From: Epibacterium ulvae
GTDB lineage: Bacteria > Pseudomonadota > Alphaproteobacteria > Rhodobacterales > Rhodobacteraceae
Length of the DNA stretch: 64,000 bases
Reading direction: 5' to 3'
Assembly (NCBI RefSeq): GCF_900102795.1
Contig: NZ_FMWG01000005.1
Location: 124,001-188,000 of the forward strand
Part shown: positions 38,521 through 48,656 of the stretch, in pieces
Layout: each line of letters starts with the position of its first letter
Numbering within the stretch: the stretch's first letter is position 1
The notes under the pieces: model-generated
The model's database searches: none
The model's input: the letters and a program-made list of their open reading frames with translations, nothing else
Told to the model about the DNA's origin: nothing
Position numbers and translations under genes: made by a program

Positions 38521-38949
38521 ATGTTCTTCCTCAAAGAACTCCCGACCGAAGAAATGGTTCGCAACTATACTCGGAACTATAGCTCTGATCCTGCGCGCAT
38601 CAGCGAAACACTCCACATGATGCGCCGGGCAAGCCTGTTGATCCGCAAATTAGAGGCTTATTTTGCGAGCCATAACCTCTCACAGCTGCGGTTCCTGATC
38701 CTGATTGTCATAGATCGCGAACCCGATGAACACAGCGCGCTTACACCGCAAGATATTCTGGACCGTCTGGATGTTTCAAAACCAGTGCTCAGCCGAACCT
38801 TACAGACCATGGAGCGAGATGCACTCATTCGCATCACCGCCAACAAAAAAGACGGGCGGTCAAAATCCGTCTTTCTGACGGATCAAGGCCGCGCCAAGCT
38901 CACAGCGGTATTGCCGGACTACTACGCGCTTCTTGTTGAAGAGCTTTGA
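38521..38949 (+). CDS. MarR family transcriptional regulator
   Basis: 142 residues. The winged helix is seen in LTPQDILDRLDVSKPVLSRT and LQTMERDALIRITANKKDGR, with helices on either side for the dimer. Starts 7 bases after the monooxygenase gene. MarR proteins repress through palindromes of 16-20 bp; the palindrome at 38189-38204 in front of the operon fits. The effector is unknown. It converges with murD, whose stop lies 21 bases away. Confidence 0.9.
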   Translation: MFFLKELPTEEMVRNYTRNYSSDPARISETLHMMRRASLLIRKLEAYFASHNLSQLRFLILIVIDREPDEHSALTPQDILDRLDVSKPVLSRTLQTMERDALIRITANKKDGRSKSVFLTDQGRAKLTAVLPDYYALLVEEL

Positions 38950-38969
38950 ACGGTTAAAGCATCATGCGT

Positions 38970-40379
38970 TTATGGGTTTTCCGAGCTCAGATGCCGCCTG
39001 ACCTCAGCAATAAACGCATCACCACGCTGTTCAAAATTGTCATATTGATCAAAACTTGCAGCAGCTGGGGCCAGCAGGACCGTATCGCCGGGGTCTGCAT
39101 CCGCGACAGCGCGTGCCACCGCAACCTCCATCGTTGTGCAGACCTCAGCCTCAACATCCAGCTGCATTGCAAAATTCGCAGCCTCCCGACCAATCACATA
39201 AGCCTTAGCGACCGTCCCGGTCTGCCCCTGAAGCGCAGCCAGCCCACCCTCTTTTTCCAAGCCGCCGCAGATCCAGCGGATTTTGGGAAAGGCGCTCAGC
39301 GCTTTGATGGCGCTGTCCAGATTGGTGGCCTTGCTGTCATTCACAAAGCGCACGCCACCTGTTTCGCCAATCAGTTGGCTGCGGTGGGGCAATCCGGGAT
39401 AGGTTGCCAGAGAATCCTCGATTTGCCGCGGCGCCAGCCCCAGCGTCCGTGCAGCAGCATAAGCCGCACAGGCATTCTGGTGGTTATGGGTTCCGGGCAA
39501 GCCCGGAATACTGCGCAGATCAAGTGCCGCAACCTGACGGCCTTTGCGAAACTCGCTCAAGAATCCTTTTTTGGCAAAGACCTGCCAACCGGGGCCAGAC
39601 AATTTGCGGGTTGCGGAAACGCGGATCACCCGATCATCGCTTGGCCCTTCTGACAATTGCCCAGCAAGAAACGCGCCTTCGTCTTCATCAATGCCGATGA
39701 TGGCCCGATCCGGGCCGCCTTCAGCAAACAAGCGGCGTTTGGCGGCGAAATATCCGCCCATACCAGCGTGACGATCCAGATGATCCGGCGAGAGATTCGT
39801 GAACACAGCCACATCCGGCGTCAACGCGCGGGCCAGTTCGGTCTGATAGCTCGACAACTCCAACACGACGATGCCGCCATCGCTGGGCGGATCGATATCC
39901 AGAACACCACGTCCGATATTGCCCGCCAGCTGGCTTTCGCGCCCGGCTTCACACAAGATGTGATGCAAAAGCGCGACCGTGGTTGATTTCCCGTTTGATC
40001 CAGTGACCGCCACAACACGGGGCATCTGTTCAAAATTGTCCCACTCCCGCGTCGCAACGGAGCGGAAGAACAGGCCAATATCATTGTCAACAGGCACCCC
40101 TGCCGTAAGGGCTGCCTGAACAACGGGGTTTATGGTGGGATAGAGATGCGGAATACCCGGAGAGACAATCAGCGTGGCAATATCATCAAAAGCGCCACCG
40201 CGTGTTAGATCACGACAGGTAAATCCCTCGCCTTCAGCCACCTCACGCGCCGCTGGATTATCATCCCAGCACACCGCCTCAGCCCCGCCAGCGCGCAACG
40301 CCCGCGCTGTCACAAGCCCGGATCGCCCAAGGCCCAGAACCGCCACTTTCGCGCCACTATATCCACTGACCGGGATCAT
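38970..40379 (-). CDS. murD: UDP-N-acetylmuramoylalanine--D-glutamate ligase
   Basis: 469 residues. [19 protein letters not shown] at the N-terminus, ATP loop [20 protein letters not shown] near residue 125, [15 protein letters not shown], and [15 protein letters not shown] in the C-terminal domain. Adds D-Glu to UDP-MurNAc-L-Ala. It is cut off from ftsW by the plus-strand FAD-monooxygenase-marR block and from mraY by an unknown gene. Confidence 0.98.
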   Translation of the reverse strand: MIPVSGYSGAKVAVLGLGRSGLVTARALRAGGAEAVCWDDNPAAREVAEGEGFTCRDLTRGGAFDDIATLIVSPGIPHLYPTINPVVQAALTAGVPVDNDIGLFFRSVATREWDNFEQMPRVVAVTGSNGKSTTVALLHHILCEAGRESQLAGNIGRGVLDIDPPSDGGIVVLELSSYQTELARALTPDVAVFTNLSPDHLDRHAGMGGYFAAKRRLFAEGGPDRAIIGIDEDEGAFLAGQLSEGPSDDRVIRVSATRKLSGPGWQVFAKKGFLSEFRKGRQVAALDLRSIPGLPGTHNHQNACAAYAAARTLGLAPRQIEDSLATYPGLPHRSQLIGETGGVRFVNDSKATNLDSAIKALSAFPKIRWICGGLEKEGGLAALQGQTGTVAKAYVIGREAANFAMQLDVEAEVCTTMEVAVARAVADADPGDTVLLAPAAASFDQYDNFEQRGDAFIAEVRRHLSSENP

Positions 40380-40460
40380 CGCCTGCCCTCCGAAATTCTA
40401 TGGTTGGCACAACCTGTACTGAGGTCGCGCGGAATTGCAAGCGGGGTGGGTTATTTGGAA

Positions 40461-41351
40461 TTAGGCGTTTTCAAGGTCTTCTGTGTTCGCAGAAATGTAA
40501 TCTAAAACATCAAAGCCCCTTTTAGTGATTCTATAAGTACCATTTTTAAGCTTTAGGAAAAGACTCATTGCAGCCAACTGATTAAAAGCCTCTTGCAAAT
40601 CGGTTTTTTGGCGAAAATCACTCGCAACAAGCTCTTTACGGTATGTATGGTTTTGAGTAATAATTAAGGAACCATTTTTATGGGTGAGCTCCCCATCATC
40701 GGTGTCTGCCGCTAAACGAAGCATTAGAACTGCAAACGGTAACTCACCTATTTTTTCTGCCTGAATGGCGAGATCTTTATCGGCAGCCTCATCTTTAAGA
40801 TTCTCTGCTTTTTTGCGCGTCTCTTGCAGCTCTTCCTCTACTCCGACTTCCCGCGCTTCGTCCAAACGCTTCTTATCCTCGATCAACTCCTGCTCCCGAT
40901 GCGCCTTGGTCTCCGCCACCGCCGCATCAAATGCAATCCTCGCCTCTTCCTCAGCCAGCGCCATTTTAAACTGTGCAACCTTCAGGTCAGACTTGGCTTC
41001 TTCTTCGGCAATCGAGGCCTGAATATGCGCAATTCGCCGTTCCCGCGCCTCATCAGACTGCAACTGCTTTAGCCGCGCGTTGGGATGTTTTGCAATCTCG
41101 GCCCCCGCATAGCGCAGCCATGGCATGAACACCGCAAAAGCGACCCCACTCAGTATCGGATAAAGGTATAACTGCCATCCATCCGTATGTGCATCAAAAT
41201 AGGCAATCCGATCTGCAACCGGCACATCAGCGAACAGCATAAACCACAGGACCTGCCAATTCCAAAAGGCAAAGGCCAGCAGAATTGACCCCAGAAACGG
41301 GCTGCGGAGCCGTTCGGAAAATGCATCAAAAATATCTTTAACAACTTCCAT
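40461..41351 (-). CDS. Membrane-anchored coiled-coil protein of unknown function
   Basis: 296 residues. Two membrane helices at about residues 18-40 (PFLGSILLAFAFWNWQVLWF) and 60-82 (LYLYPILSGVAFAVFMPWL), then a highly charged, Ala/Glu/Lys-rich coiled coil from about 90 to 200, and a C-terminal domain resembling a winged helix (LQEAFNQLAAMSLFLKLKNG, then YRITKRGFDVLDYI). So a membrane protein with a long cytosolic stalk and a possible DNA- or protein-binding head. Family not recognised by name, though the 'SPF(L)GS...NW' opening is reminiscent of a recurring N-terminal membrane module. It interrupts mraY-murD, has a more A+T-rich 3' end, and copy B of the dispersed repeat lies before it, all pointing to insertion. 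Confidence 0.75.
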   Translation of the reverse strand: MEVVKDIFDAFSERLRSPFLGSILLAFAFWNWQVLWFMLFADVPVADRIAYFDAHTDGWQLYLYPILSGVAFAVFMPWLRYAGAEIAKHPNARLKQLQSDEARERRIAHIQASIAEEEAKSDLKVAQFKMALAEEEARIAFDAAVAETKAHREQELIEDKKRLDEAREVGVEEELQETRKKAENLKDEAADKDLAIQAEKIGELPFAVLMLRLAADTDDGELTHKNGSLIITQNHTYRKELVASDFRQKTDLQEAFNQLAAMSLFLKLKNGTYRITKRGFDVLDYISANTEDLENA

Positions 41352-41467
41352 TTCAAATCATCCATTGCACGCGTTCCGGTTGGGGTGCGTGCTAAAATCA
41401 ACCAAGGCGCAGCTTAGCGGATCATTCGGGAATGGAAAGGTAGCATCTGCCGCTTGGGCAGCCAGAC

Positions 41468-41521
41468 GCTGCATCGCCGGTGCACAAGGGGGTGCATAGG
41501 GGGTGTACGGATGTCACCCCC
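41468..41521. repeat. Dispersed GGTGACATCC/TGCACC repeat, copy B (inverted)
   Basis: Read on the minus strand: GGGGGTGACATCC (from 41522 down), then TACACCCCC, TGCACCCCC and TGCACCGG, then GATGCAGC. Same order as copy A at 8895-8947. It lies between mraY and the unknown 296-residue gene. Confidence 0.65.
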
Positions 41522-41533
41522 TGATTTGAGGCC

Positions 41534-42616
41534 TCAGCGCACCTTGAGTGTCGCAAGACCGATCATGGCAAGGATCAGTGCGATGATCCAGAAGCGGATC
41601 ACAATTGTCGGCTCTGCCCAGCCCTTTTTCTCATAGTGGTGATGGATCGGCGCCATCAGGAAGACGCGCTTTCCGGTGCGTTTAAAATAAAGCACCTGCA
41701 CGATGACCGAGAGCGCCTCAAACACAAAGAGACCACCCACAATTGCCAGAACCAGCTCGTGCTTGGTGGAGACCGCAATTGCCCCCAACGCGCCGCCCAG
41801 CGCCAAAGAACCGGTATCACCCATGAACACAGCAGCCGGTGGCGCATTATACCACAGAAAGCCCAGCCCAGCGCCAAGGAGTGCCATAGTGAAAATAAAG
41901 ATCTCTCCGGTGCCCTGAACGTAATGCACATCGAGATATTGGGTAAAGTCAGCGCGCCCAACCACATAGGCAATCACACCCAATGTGGTGCCCGCAATCA
42001 TCGCAGGCATAATCGCCAAACCATCCAGCCCATCTGTCAGGTTTACCGCATTGGCGGAGCCGACGATCACACAGACCACAAACGGCACATAGAACAGGCC
42101 AAGATTGATCAACGTGTCCTTAAAGACTGGCAGTGCCAACTGATTTTGCAGCGCGTCAGGGTGGTAAGCACTGGCCCAAAAGGCGGCGATCACTGCGATC
42201 AGGACCCCCAGCGCAAGGCGAACCTTACCGGAAACACCGGCCGTGTTTTGCTTTGATACTTTGGCAAAATCATCGGCAAACCCGATGGCAGCAAAGCTGA
42301 GCGTGACAAAAAGAACCAACCAGACGAAAGGGTTATCCCATCGCGCCCAAAGCAAGGTGCTAAAGGTCAGTGCGCCAACGATCAGCAGACCACCCATCGT
42401 GGGTGTGCCCGCCTTCGAGAAATGCCCCTCAGGACCATCATCGCGGATGGGCTGGCCTTTGCCCTGTTTTTTGCGCAGCACATTGATCAAGGGTTTGCCA
42501 AACACAAAGCCAAACACCAAGGCCGTCAGAAACGCACCACCCGCCCGAAAGGTGATGTAGCGGAACAAGTTAAAAAAGTCTCCGCCATCAGACAGGGCTG
42601 TCAACCAATACAACAT
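41534..42616 (-). CDS. mraY: Phospho-N-acetylmuramoyl-pentapeptide transferase
   Basis: 360 residues with ten membrane segments. Signature parts: [35 protein letters not shown] (catalytic Asp region), [15 protein letters not shown], and [15 protein letters not shown] near the C-terminus. Makes lipid I by joining UDP-MurNAc-pentapeptide to undecaprenyl phosphate at the inner membrane. 15 bases after murF. Confidence 0.98.
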   Translation of the reverse strand: MLYWLTALSDGGDFFNLFRYITFRAGGAFLTALVFGFVFGKPLINVLRKKQGKGQPIRDDGPEGHFSKAGTPTMGGLLIVGALTFSTLLWARWDNPFVWLVLFVTLSFAAIGFADDFAKVSKQNTAGVSGKVRLALGVLIAVIAAFWASAYHPDALQNQLALPVFKDTLINLGLFYVPFVVCVIVGSANAVNLTDGLDGLAIMPAMIAGTTLGVIAYVVGRADFTQYLDVHYVQGTGEIFIFTMALLGAGLGFLWYNAPPAAVFMGDTGSLALGGALGAIAVSTKHELVLAIVGGLFVFEALSVIVQVLYFKRTGKRVFLMAPIHHHYEKKGWAEPTIVIRFWIIALILAMIGLATLKVR

Positions 42617-42631
42617 AAAAGAGTGGTCCTA

Positions 42632-44038
42632 TTATTCGGGGGTTTGTGTGGCGCTGAACTGACCCATTTCGCGCAGGCCGTCAACAAGGCGCGCCATTTG
42701 CATATAAAAAGATCCTTTGATCAGCACAATATCGCCCGGTTGAACATAGTCTGAGATGCGATCGGCAGCGGTGGCGCTGGTTTCATGCCACGTCCCGCGT
42801 GTGGTCAGAGGCAGACATTCAAACAAAACCTTCATCAACGGGCCGATGCAGTGGATCTGGTCAATCTTGTCGAGGTCTGGATGAGCGGCGAGCCCCTGAT
42901 GCAACGCGTTTTCCTGCGCCCCTAATTCTCCCATGTCGCCCAGAAAGGCAATTCGACGCCCCGTGCACGGGGTCGCTGCCAGAACAGAGAGCGCCGCAGA
43001 GACAGAAGTCGGGTTTGCATTATAGCTGTCATCCAAGACAACGATCTTGCCTTCAGGCAAAGCCACCTCAAACCGCGCACCGCGCCCTTTGACAGGGGAC
43101 CACAGGGCCAGACTTTTCACCGCTTGTGCCACGTCTCCGCCCACGGCCTGAACACAGGCCAAGGCACCCAAAGCGTTCATTGCAAAATGCGCGCCTAGCG
43201 ATTGGATATGCAGCTGGTGTGATTGATCAAAGAGCAAGATATCTGCAACGGTCTCTTCTCCTTGGATCTTGATACTTTTGATCTGGCACTCTGATGCGGC
43301 CTCACCAAAACACAGGGTACTGGACGCCTCAGACTGTTCAGCTGCGGCACGCAAGATAGCAGATGTTTCGACATCTGCATTCAAGACAGCGGTGCCGCCC
43401 GCCTTAAGGCCGTCAAAAATTGCAGCTTTCTCTCGGGCAATCCCTTGGATGCCGTCTGCAAACGCTTCCAGATGCACGCCCGCAACCGTGGTGATCATCG
43501 CCACGTCCGGCTGCGCCTGACAGGCAAGCGGTGAAATCTCTCCGGGATGGTTCATGCCAATTTCAATGACTGCAAATTCAGTCTCTGCAGGCATCCGCGC
43601 CAAAGTGAGCGGAACGCCCCAGTGATTGTTATAGCTGGCAACAGCCGCATGTGTACGGCCCTGATCAGACAGCATACGGGCAAGCATTTCTTTGGTGGAG
43701 GTTTTTCCAACAGATCCTGTAACGGCGACAACTTTGGCCCCTGTTCGCGCCCGTGCAGCCTTGCCCAAAGCCTCTAACGCATTTTGAACGTCATCAACGA
43801 TCAAAAGCGGTGCGTTTGTTGCAACCCCTTCGGGAACATGCGTCACAAGCGCCGCGCCTGCACCTTTTTCCAGCGCTTGGGCAACAAAATCATGTCCATC
43901 CCGCGCAGCCTTAAGCGCGACAAACAGATCACCAGGAAGGATCGTGCGCGTATCGATAGAGATACCATCAACCTGCCAATCAACCGTGGCCTGTCCGCCC
44001 GTTGCGGCGACGGCCTCGTCCGAAGTCCAAAGTGTCAT
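42632..44038 (-). CDS. murF: UDP-N-acetylmuramoyl-tripeptide--D-alanyl-D-alanine ligase
   Basis: 468 residues. N-terminal substrate domain (SIDTRTILPGDLFVALKAAR), ATP loop VAVTGSVGKTSTKEML near residue 110, IEIGMNHPGEIS, and DDSYNANPTSVSAAL. Completes the pentapeptide by adding D-Ala-D-Ala. Its ATG overlaps the murE stop (ATGA, 44035-44038), so translation is coupled. Confidence 0.98.
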   Translation of the reverse strand: MTLWTSDEAVAATGGQATVDWQVDGISIDTRTILPGDLFVALKAARDGHDFVAQALEKGAGAALVTHVPEGVATNAPLLIVDDVQNALEALGKAARARTGAKVVAVTGSVGKTSTKEMLARMLSDQGRTHAAVASYNNHWGVPLTLARMPAETEFAVIEIGMNHPGEISPLACQAQPDVAMITTVAGVHLEAFADGIQGIAREKAAIFDGLKAGGTAVLNADVETSAILRAAAEQSEASSTLCFGEAASECQIKSIKIQGEETVADILLFDQSHQLHIQSLGAHFAMNALGALACVQAVGGDVAQAVKSLALWSPVKGRGARFEVALPEGKIVVLDDSYNANPTSVSAALSVLAATPCTGRRIAFLGDMGELGAQENALHQGLAAHPDLDKIDQIHCIGPLMKVLFECLPLTTRGTWHETSATAADRISDYVQPGDIVLIKGSFYMQMARLVDGLREMGQFSATQTPE

Positions 44039-45513
44039 GTCAATTTCCCATCAAGTGCTGCAACCGCGATGCTTGCCTGTTCGGTATCATCAAAGGGAAG
44101 GATCTGGTCTCCGATGATTTGCCCGGTTTCATGACCTTTGCCACAGATGATCAAAGCGTCCCCTGGCATCAATTGGTCCACACCCCGCAAAATTGCCTCG
44201 GCACGGTCTGCGATGTTTTGCGCATCTGGCGCCCCTGACATAACAGCCGCACGGATCACATCCGGGTCTTCGCTGCGTGGGTTATCATCTGTCACGATGA
44301 CGACATCAGCCGCTTTTTGCGCAGCTTCGCCCATCAACGAACGCTTGCCCGCATCACGATCACCGCCTGCGCCAACAATTGCGATCAAACGCCCCAGCAC
44401 ATGAGGGCGCAACGCTTTCACGGCGGTGGCAACCGCATCTGGTGTATGCGCATAGTCCACAAAGACCGTCGCGCCATTTTCACGTGTTGCTGCCAGCTCC
44501 ATACGTCCGCGTACAGTTGTGAGATGCGGCAATGTTTCAAAAACCCGCTCAGGGTCTTCGCCGCTGGCAATCACCAGGCCACAGGCGATGAGCACGTTTT
44601 CCGCCTGAAAGCCTCCAATCAGATTTAAGCGCGCCATGAAGGGTCTGTCATGCCAAGTGAACCGCAAATCCTGCCCCGTGGCATCAAAGCGGGCTCCAGT
44701 CAGGCTGAGATCTCCAGAGCCGCGCCCAACCGAGAGAACCTCCTGCCCCCGTGCAGCCGCAACCGCGCGCATTTCTGCACCGCGTTCACTGTCCATATTG
44801 ATCACCGCTACACCTTCATCAGGAAGGACACGGCGAAAAAGTCCCGCTTTGGCCGCAAAATAAGCCTCGAAACTATGATGATAATCCAGATGGTCCTGGG
44901 TGAAGTTGGTGAACCCTGCCGCTGCCAGCTGAACCCCATCCAGACGGCGCTGATCAAGCCCATGCGAGGATGCTTCCATCGCGGCATGGGTCACCCCAGC
45001 CTGAGCCGCCATCGCCAAGGCGCGATGCAGGGTAATGGGTTCTGGCGTGGTATGGGCCAGTGGGTGCGTCCACGCACCTTCAACACCTGTTGTTCCTAAA
45101 TTCACCGCTTCATGGCCCAGCTCGGTCCAGATCTGGCGGACAAAACTGGCGACAGAGGTTTTGCCGTTTGTTCCCGTTACAGCGACCATACAAGGAGGCT
45201 GTGCGCCAAACCAAAGCGCTGCGGCATATGATAACGCCTGACGCGGATCTTCTGTCACCACAAGCGCGACTTTGCCTGCATCTTCTTCGATCTGCTGGGC
45301 GCCTTCAGCGTCTGTCAAAATAGCGACGGCACCTTGTTCGATTGCCGTTTTGACAAAGGCCGCCCCGTGAACCTTGCTACCGGGAAGTGCTGCAAAGAGA
45401 TATCCATCGCGCACCTCGCGACTATCAACCGCAAGGCCAAAGATCACAGGATCCTCGCCTCCACGCGCCGTCAACCCCAATTGGCTGAGCGCTTGCTGGC
45501 GTTCTTCAGTCAT
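44035..45513 (-). CDS. murE: UDP-MurNAc-L-Ala-D-Glu--meso-diaminopimelate ligase
   Basis: 492 residues. ATP loop VAVTGTNGKTSVASFVRQI, YAHTPDAVATAVKAL, and the DNPR motif (VTDDNPRSEDPDVI) that selects meso-diaminopimelate rather than lysine, as expected for a Gram-negative wall. Adds the third residue of the stem peptide. Confidence 0.98.
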   Translation of the reverse strand: MTEERQQALSQLGLTARGGEDPVIFGLAVDSREVRDGYLFAALPGSKVHGAAFVKTAIEQGAVAILTDAEGAQQIEEDAGKVALVVTEDPRQALSYAAALWFGAQPPCMVAVTGTNGKTSVASFVRQIWTELGHEAVNLGTTGVEGAWTHPLAHTTPEPITLHRALAMAAQAGVTHAAMEASSHGLDQRRLDGVQLAAAGFTNFTQDHLDYHHSFEAYFAAKAGLFRRVLPDEGVAVINMDSERGAEMRAVAAARGQEVLSVGRGSGDLSLTGARFDATGQDLRFTWHDRPFMARLNLIGGFQAENVLIACGLVIASGEDPERVFETLPHLTTVRGRMELAATRENGATVFVDYAHTPDAVATAVKALRPHVLGRLIAIVGAGGDRDAGKRSLMGEAAQKAADVVIVTDDNPRSEDPDVIRAAVMSGAPDAQNIADRAEAILRGVDQLMPGDALIICGKGHETGQIIGDQILPFDDTEQASIAVAALDGKLT

Positions 45514-45541
45514 ATGTCCCCCGTGGCGTTATACTCGCCGG

Positions 45542-47326
45542 TTAGTTTGAGGTCAGGGTTATAGCAGTCACCTGCTCAGGATCAACTTGTGGACGTACGC
45601 CCAACAGCGGGGCAAGCCTACGCACCATTTCTGAGGCAACCGGCACGGCGGTCCAGCCTGCGGTGCGGCGCTCTTCGCCATGCGAGAAAATCGATGGCTC
45701 GTCCAACGTGACTATGAGCGCATATTTAGGATCATGGGAGGGGAAGATCGATGCAAAGGTCGCAATGACCTTATCATCATAATAGCCCCCTTGGGGCTTT
45801 GGCTTATCGGCAGTGCCCGTTTTACCACCAACCTGATAGCCATCGACTTCGGCAAAAGAGGCTGTTCCTTCAGTTACAACCTTGCGCAACATGCGGCGGC
45901 CTGCTTCGGCGGCGCGTTCGGACATGACGCGTTGCCCATATTTGGGCCCATCTTGCTTTAGAATGGTGGGGCTGACATAGCGGCCACCATTGGCAATTGC
46001 CGCATAGCCTGCGGCCAAATGCATAGCGGTCGTTGAAATTCCGTGGCCATAAGAAATTGTCATCGCGGAAAGTTCTGACCAGTTGGTGGGTAAAAGCGGC
46101 TTACCGCCTTTGGCTTCGACAATTTCAAACGGGGTTGGTGTCAACATACCGAGATCGTCCAGAAATTCCCGCTGGCTTTCCACACCGATCTGCTGCGCCA
46201 GACGCGCTGTGCCGATGTTAGAGGATTTCACGATGATCTTTGTGACTGACATTTCATTGCCGTAGTTGCGAAAATCACGGATCGCAAAGCGTCCCCAGCG
46301 CAGCGGTCCGCGGGTATCGATCACGGTGTTTTCATTCACCAAGCCCATGTCGACAGCCTGTGCCGCTGTAAAGATTTTGAAGGTTGACCCGAGTTCATAG
46401 ACCCCCTGAACCGCGCGGTTAAACAGTGGGCTAACCGAAGGGTCAAACCCGCTGGTTGGCGGCGGAGGGCGATCATTTGGATCAAAATCCGGCAAGGACA
46501 CAACTGAGATAACTTCGCCGGTGTGGACATCCATCAAGATAGAGGTGGCCCCTTTGGCGTTCATCAATTTCATACCGCCATCAAGGATCTGTTCGGCGGC
46601 GGCCTGAACTGTCAGATCAAGAGAGAGTTCAAGCGGTGCGTTTCCATTGGCTGGATCCCGCAAATATTCATCAAACTGTTTTTCAATCCCGGCAACGCCA
46701 ATTACCTCAGCGGCGCTCACGCCTTCTTTGCCAAACCCGGCCCCTCCGAGCACGTGTGAGGCAACGCTGCCATTGGGATAAAGGCGCATTTCACGCGGGC
46801 CGAACATCAGGCCGGGATCACCGATGTCATGCACAGCCTGCTTCTGTTCCGGGCTGATTTTCTTCTTGATCCACAGGAATTTGCGCTTCCCTGTGAAATC
46901 TTTAATCAGCCGCTCGCGATCCAGATCGGGGAAGATTGTGACCAATTGATCTGCAGCGGCATGCGGGTCCACCATCTGTGGTGGTTGCGCATAAAGAGAA
47001 TGGGTTTCAAAATTGGTCGCCAGAATGCGGCCTTCGCGATCAACGATATCCGCGCGCTGCATCGCGATACCCGCACCCGCCGTATAAGCAAGGGGTTCAT
47101 GGGGTTCAGATGTCGCCATCACCCCCATGCGCGCGCCAATCGTCAGGAAAGCGCAGACAAAGAATCCCCCCAATACAAGCAACCGACCTTCGGCTTGTTG
47201 GCGGGATTTGGAGGCCATCTCCGCATGGCGTTGCGCCAGGTTCTCCTGCTCGATCGCATCTGGGTTTTGCCCTCTGTCACGCGCGGCAAGGATACGGGCC
47301 AAAGGACGCAGCGGTGTGCGGATCAT
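45542..47326 (-). CDS. ftsI: Penicillin-binding protein 3 (FtsI), septal transpeptidase
   Basis: 594 residues. Short cytosolic N-terminus, one membrane helix (LLVLGGFFVCAFLTIGARMG, about residues 48-67), PBP dimerisation domain, then the transpeptidase with all three active-site motifs: STFK in ELGSTFKIF, SSN in KSSNIGTARLAQQ, and KTG in VGGKTGTADKPKP. Cross-links septal peptidoglycan with FtsW as partner. Overlaps ftsL by 4 bases. Confidence 0.98.
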   Translation of the reverse strand: MIRTPLRPLARILAARDRGQNPDAIEQENLAQRHAEMASKSRQQAEGRLLVLGGFFVCAFLTIGARMGVMATSEPHEPLAYTAGAGIAMQRADIVDREGRILATNFETHSLYAQPPQMVDPHAAADQLVTIFPDLDRERLIKDFTGKRKFLWIKKKISPEQKQAVHDIGDPGLMFGPREMRLYPNGSVASHVLGGAGFGKEGVSAAEVIGVAGIEKQFDEYLRDPANGNAPLELSLDLTVQAAAEQILDGGMKLMNAKGATSILMDVHTGEVISVVSLPDFDPNDRPPPPTSGFDPSVSPLFNRAVQGVYELGSTFKIFTAAQAVDMGLVNENTVIDTRGPLRWGRFAIRDFRNYGNEMSVTKIIVKSSNIGTARLAQQIGVESQREFLDDLGMLTPTPFEIVEAKGGKPLLPTNWSELSAMTISYGHGISTTAMHLAAGYAAIANGGRYVSPTILKQDGPKYGQRVMSERAAEAGRRMLRKVVTEGTASFAEVDGYQVGGKTGTADKPKPQGGYYDDKVIATFASIFPSHDPKYALIVTLDEPSIFSHGEERRTAGWTAVPVASEMVRRLAPLLGVRPQVDPEQVTAITLTSN

Positions 47327-47670
47327 GGTTGCCTCCCGGCATTCAGGTTGGACACGTCCACACCATTGTCGATAATCAAATCGGCCTGCGGGTAAGCAAC
47401 CTCATCCACGCGGCCAAATTGATCAGGGCGCAGGGGCAAAAGCCCAAGGCGATCATAGTTCAGCTCTGCCAGTTCACGCAGCCGGTCAGGGCGATTGAGA
47501 TAAGCCCATTCGGCCCGCAGAACATTCAGCCGCGCCCGCGCATGGCCGATATCACGTTGCAGTTTCCGTGTTTCTTTAAGGGCTTGCTGTGTTGCGTAAT
47601 TCTCTTGATATGCCCAAAACGCTAATCCAAGAACAGACAGAGCTGTTGCGATATAGAGCAGCGTTTTCAT
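47323..47670 (-). CDS. ftsL: Cell division protein FtsL
   Basis: 115 residues: one N-terminal membrane helix ([19 protein letters not shown]) followed by a leucine-zipper-like coiled coil ([20 protein letters not shown]). Small bitopic divisome protein that works with FtsB and FtsQ. Overlaps rsmH by 4 bases and ftsI by 4 bases, so it is translationally coupled on both sides. Confidence 0.93.
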   Translation of the reverse strand: MKTLLYIATALSVLGLAFWAYQENYATQQALKETRKLQRDIGHARARLNVLRAEWAYLNRPDRLRELAELNYDRLGLLPLRPDQFGRVDEVAYPQADLIIDNGVDVSNLNAGRQP

Positions 47671-48653
47671 GAGCGCATCTCTTTCAGCTGGGGCATTCCA
47701 AGCTCTTTGGGCGTGATCGGTCTGGGATCTGCATCCGTTCTACGACCGACACGCAAGCGCGCGGATCTGGATCTGGGGTTTTCTGCCAATTCCTGATCGT
47801 CAGGACCAACGGCCTTGCGCGTCACAAGATCAAATTGCGAAGGAACCTCTTCGATCTCAGGGGCATAGCGATTGGCACGGCCCGTTTTATTGGCACGATG
47901 CTGAAAGAACCGCTTGACCATACGGTCTTCGATGGAGTGGAACGTCACAACCGCCAACAGACCACCAGGCTTCAGTGCCCGCTCAGCGGCCAAAAGCCCC
48001 TCAAACAGCTCTTCGTATTCCGCATTCACAGCGATACGGAGCGCTTGAAAACTGCGCGTCGCAGGATGAGATTGACCCGGTTTGGAGCGGGGCAGACAAC
48101 CTTCGATAATCTGCGCAAGCCGGAGCGTTGTGGTGATTGGTTCTTCGGTGCGCGCCTTCACAATTGCCTTTGCGATACGGCGGCTTGCGCGTTCTTCTCC
48201 GAAAGTGAAAAGAATATCTGCAAGCTGAACCTCATCAAGTGTTGCAACAAGATCTGCGGCTGATGGCCCGGATTGCGACATTCGCATATCCAAAGGGCCT
48301 TCTTTCATGAAAGAAAAGCCACGCTCTGCCAGGTCAAGCTGCATCGAGGACACACCAAGATCCAGCACAACACCGTCCAAGTCACTGGCGTATTCATCCA
48401 TGCGCGAGAACACACCCGCCTGCAGGATCAGACGCTCCCCGTATTCTCCCACCCAAGGAGCGGCGAGTTCAAATGCAAGAGGGTCACGATCCACACCCAC
48501 CACCTGCGCAGCACCAGCTTCCAGCAAACCGCGTGTATATCCCCCTGCCCCAAATGTGCCATCCAACCAATGACCGGCCACGGGAGAGACCGCCTTTAAC
48601 AGCGGACGCAAGAGAACTGGAATATGGGGCGCTTCTGCACCAGTTGTGGTCAT
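47667..48653 (-). CDS. rsmH: 16S rRNA (cytosine-1402-N4)-methyltransferase
   Basis: 328 residues (MraW). SAM-binding start [20 protein letters not shown], then [21 protein letters not shown] and the C-terminal [16 protein letters not shown] and [11 protein letters not shown]. Methylates C1402 in the ribosomal P site. Follows mraZ by 3 bases. Confidence 0.98.
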   Translation of the reverse strand: MTTTGAEAPHIPVLLRPLLKAVSPVAGHWLDGTFGAGGYTRGLLEAGAAQVVGVDRDPLAFELAAPWVGEYGERLILQAGVFSRMDEYASDLDGVVLDLGVSSMQLDLAERGFSFMKEGPLDMRMSQSGPSAADLVATLDEVQLADILFTFGEERASRRIAKAIVKARTEEPITTTLRLAQIIEGCLPRSKPGQSHPATRSFQALRIAVNAEYEELFEGLLAAERALKPGGLLAVVTFHSIEDRMVKRFFQHRANKTGRANRYAPEIEEVPSQFDLVTRKAVGPDDQELAENPRSRSARLRVGRRTDADPRPITPKELGMPQLKEMRS

Positions 48654-48656
48654 GAC

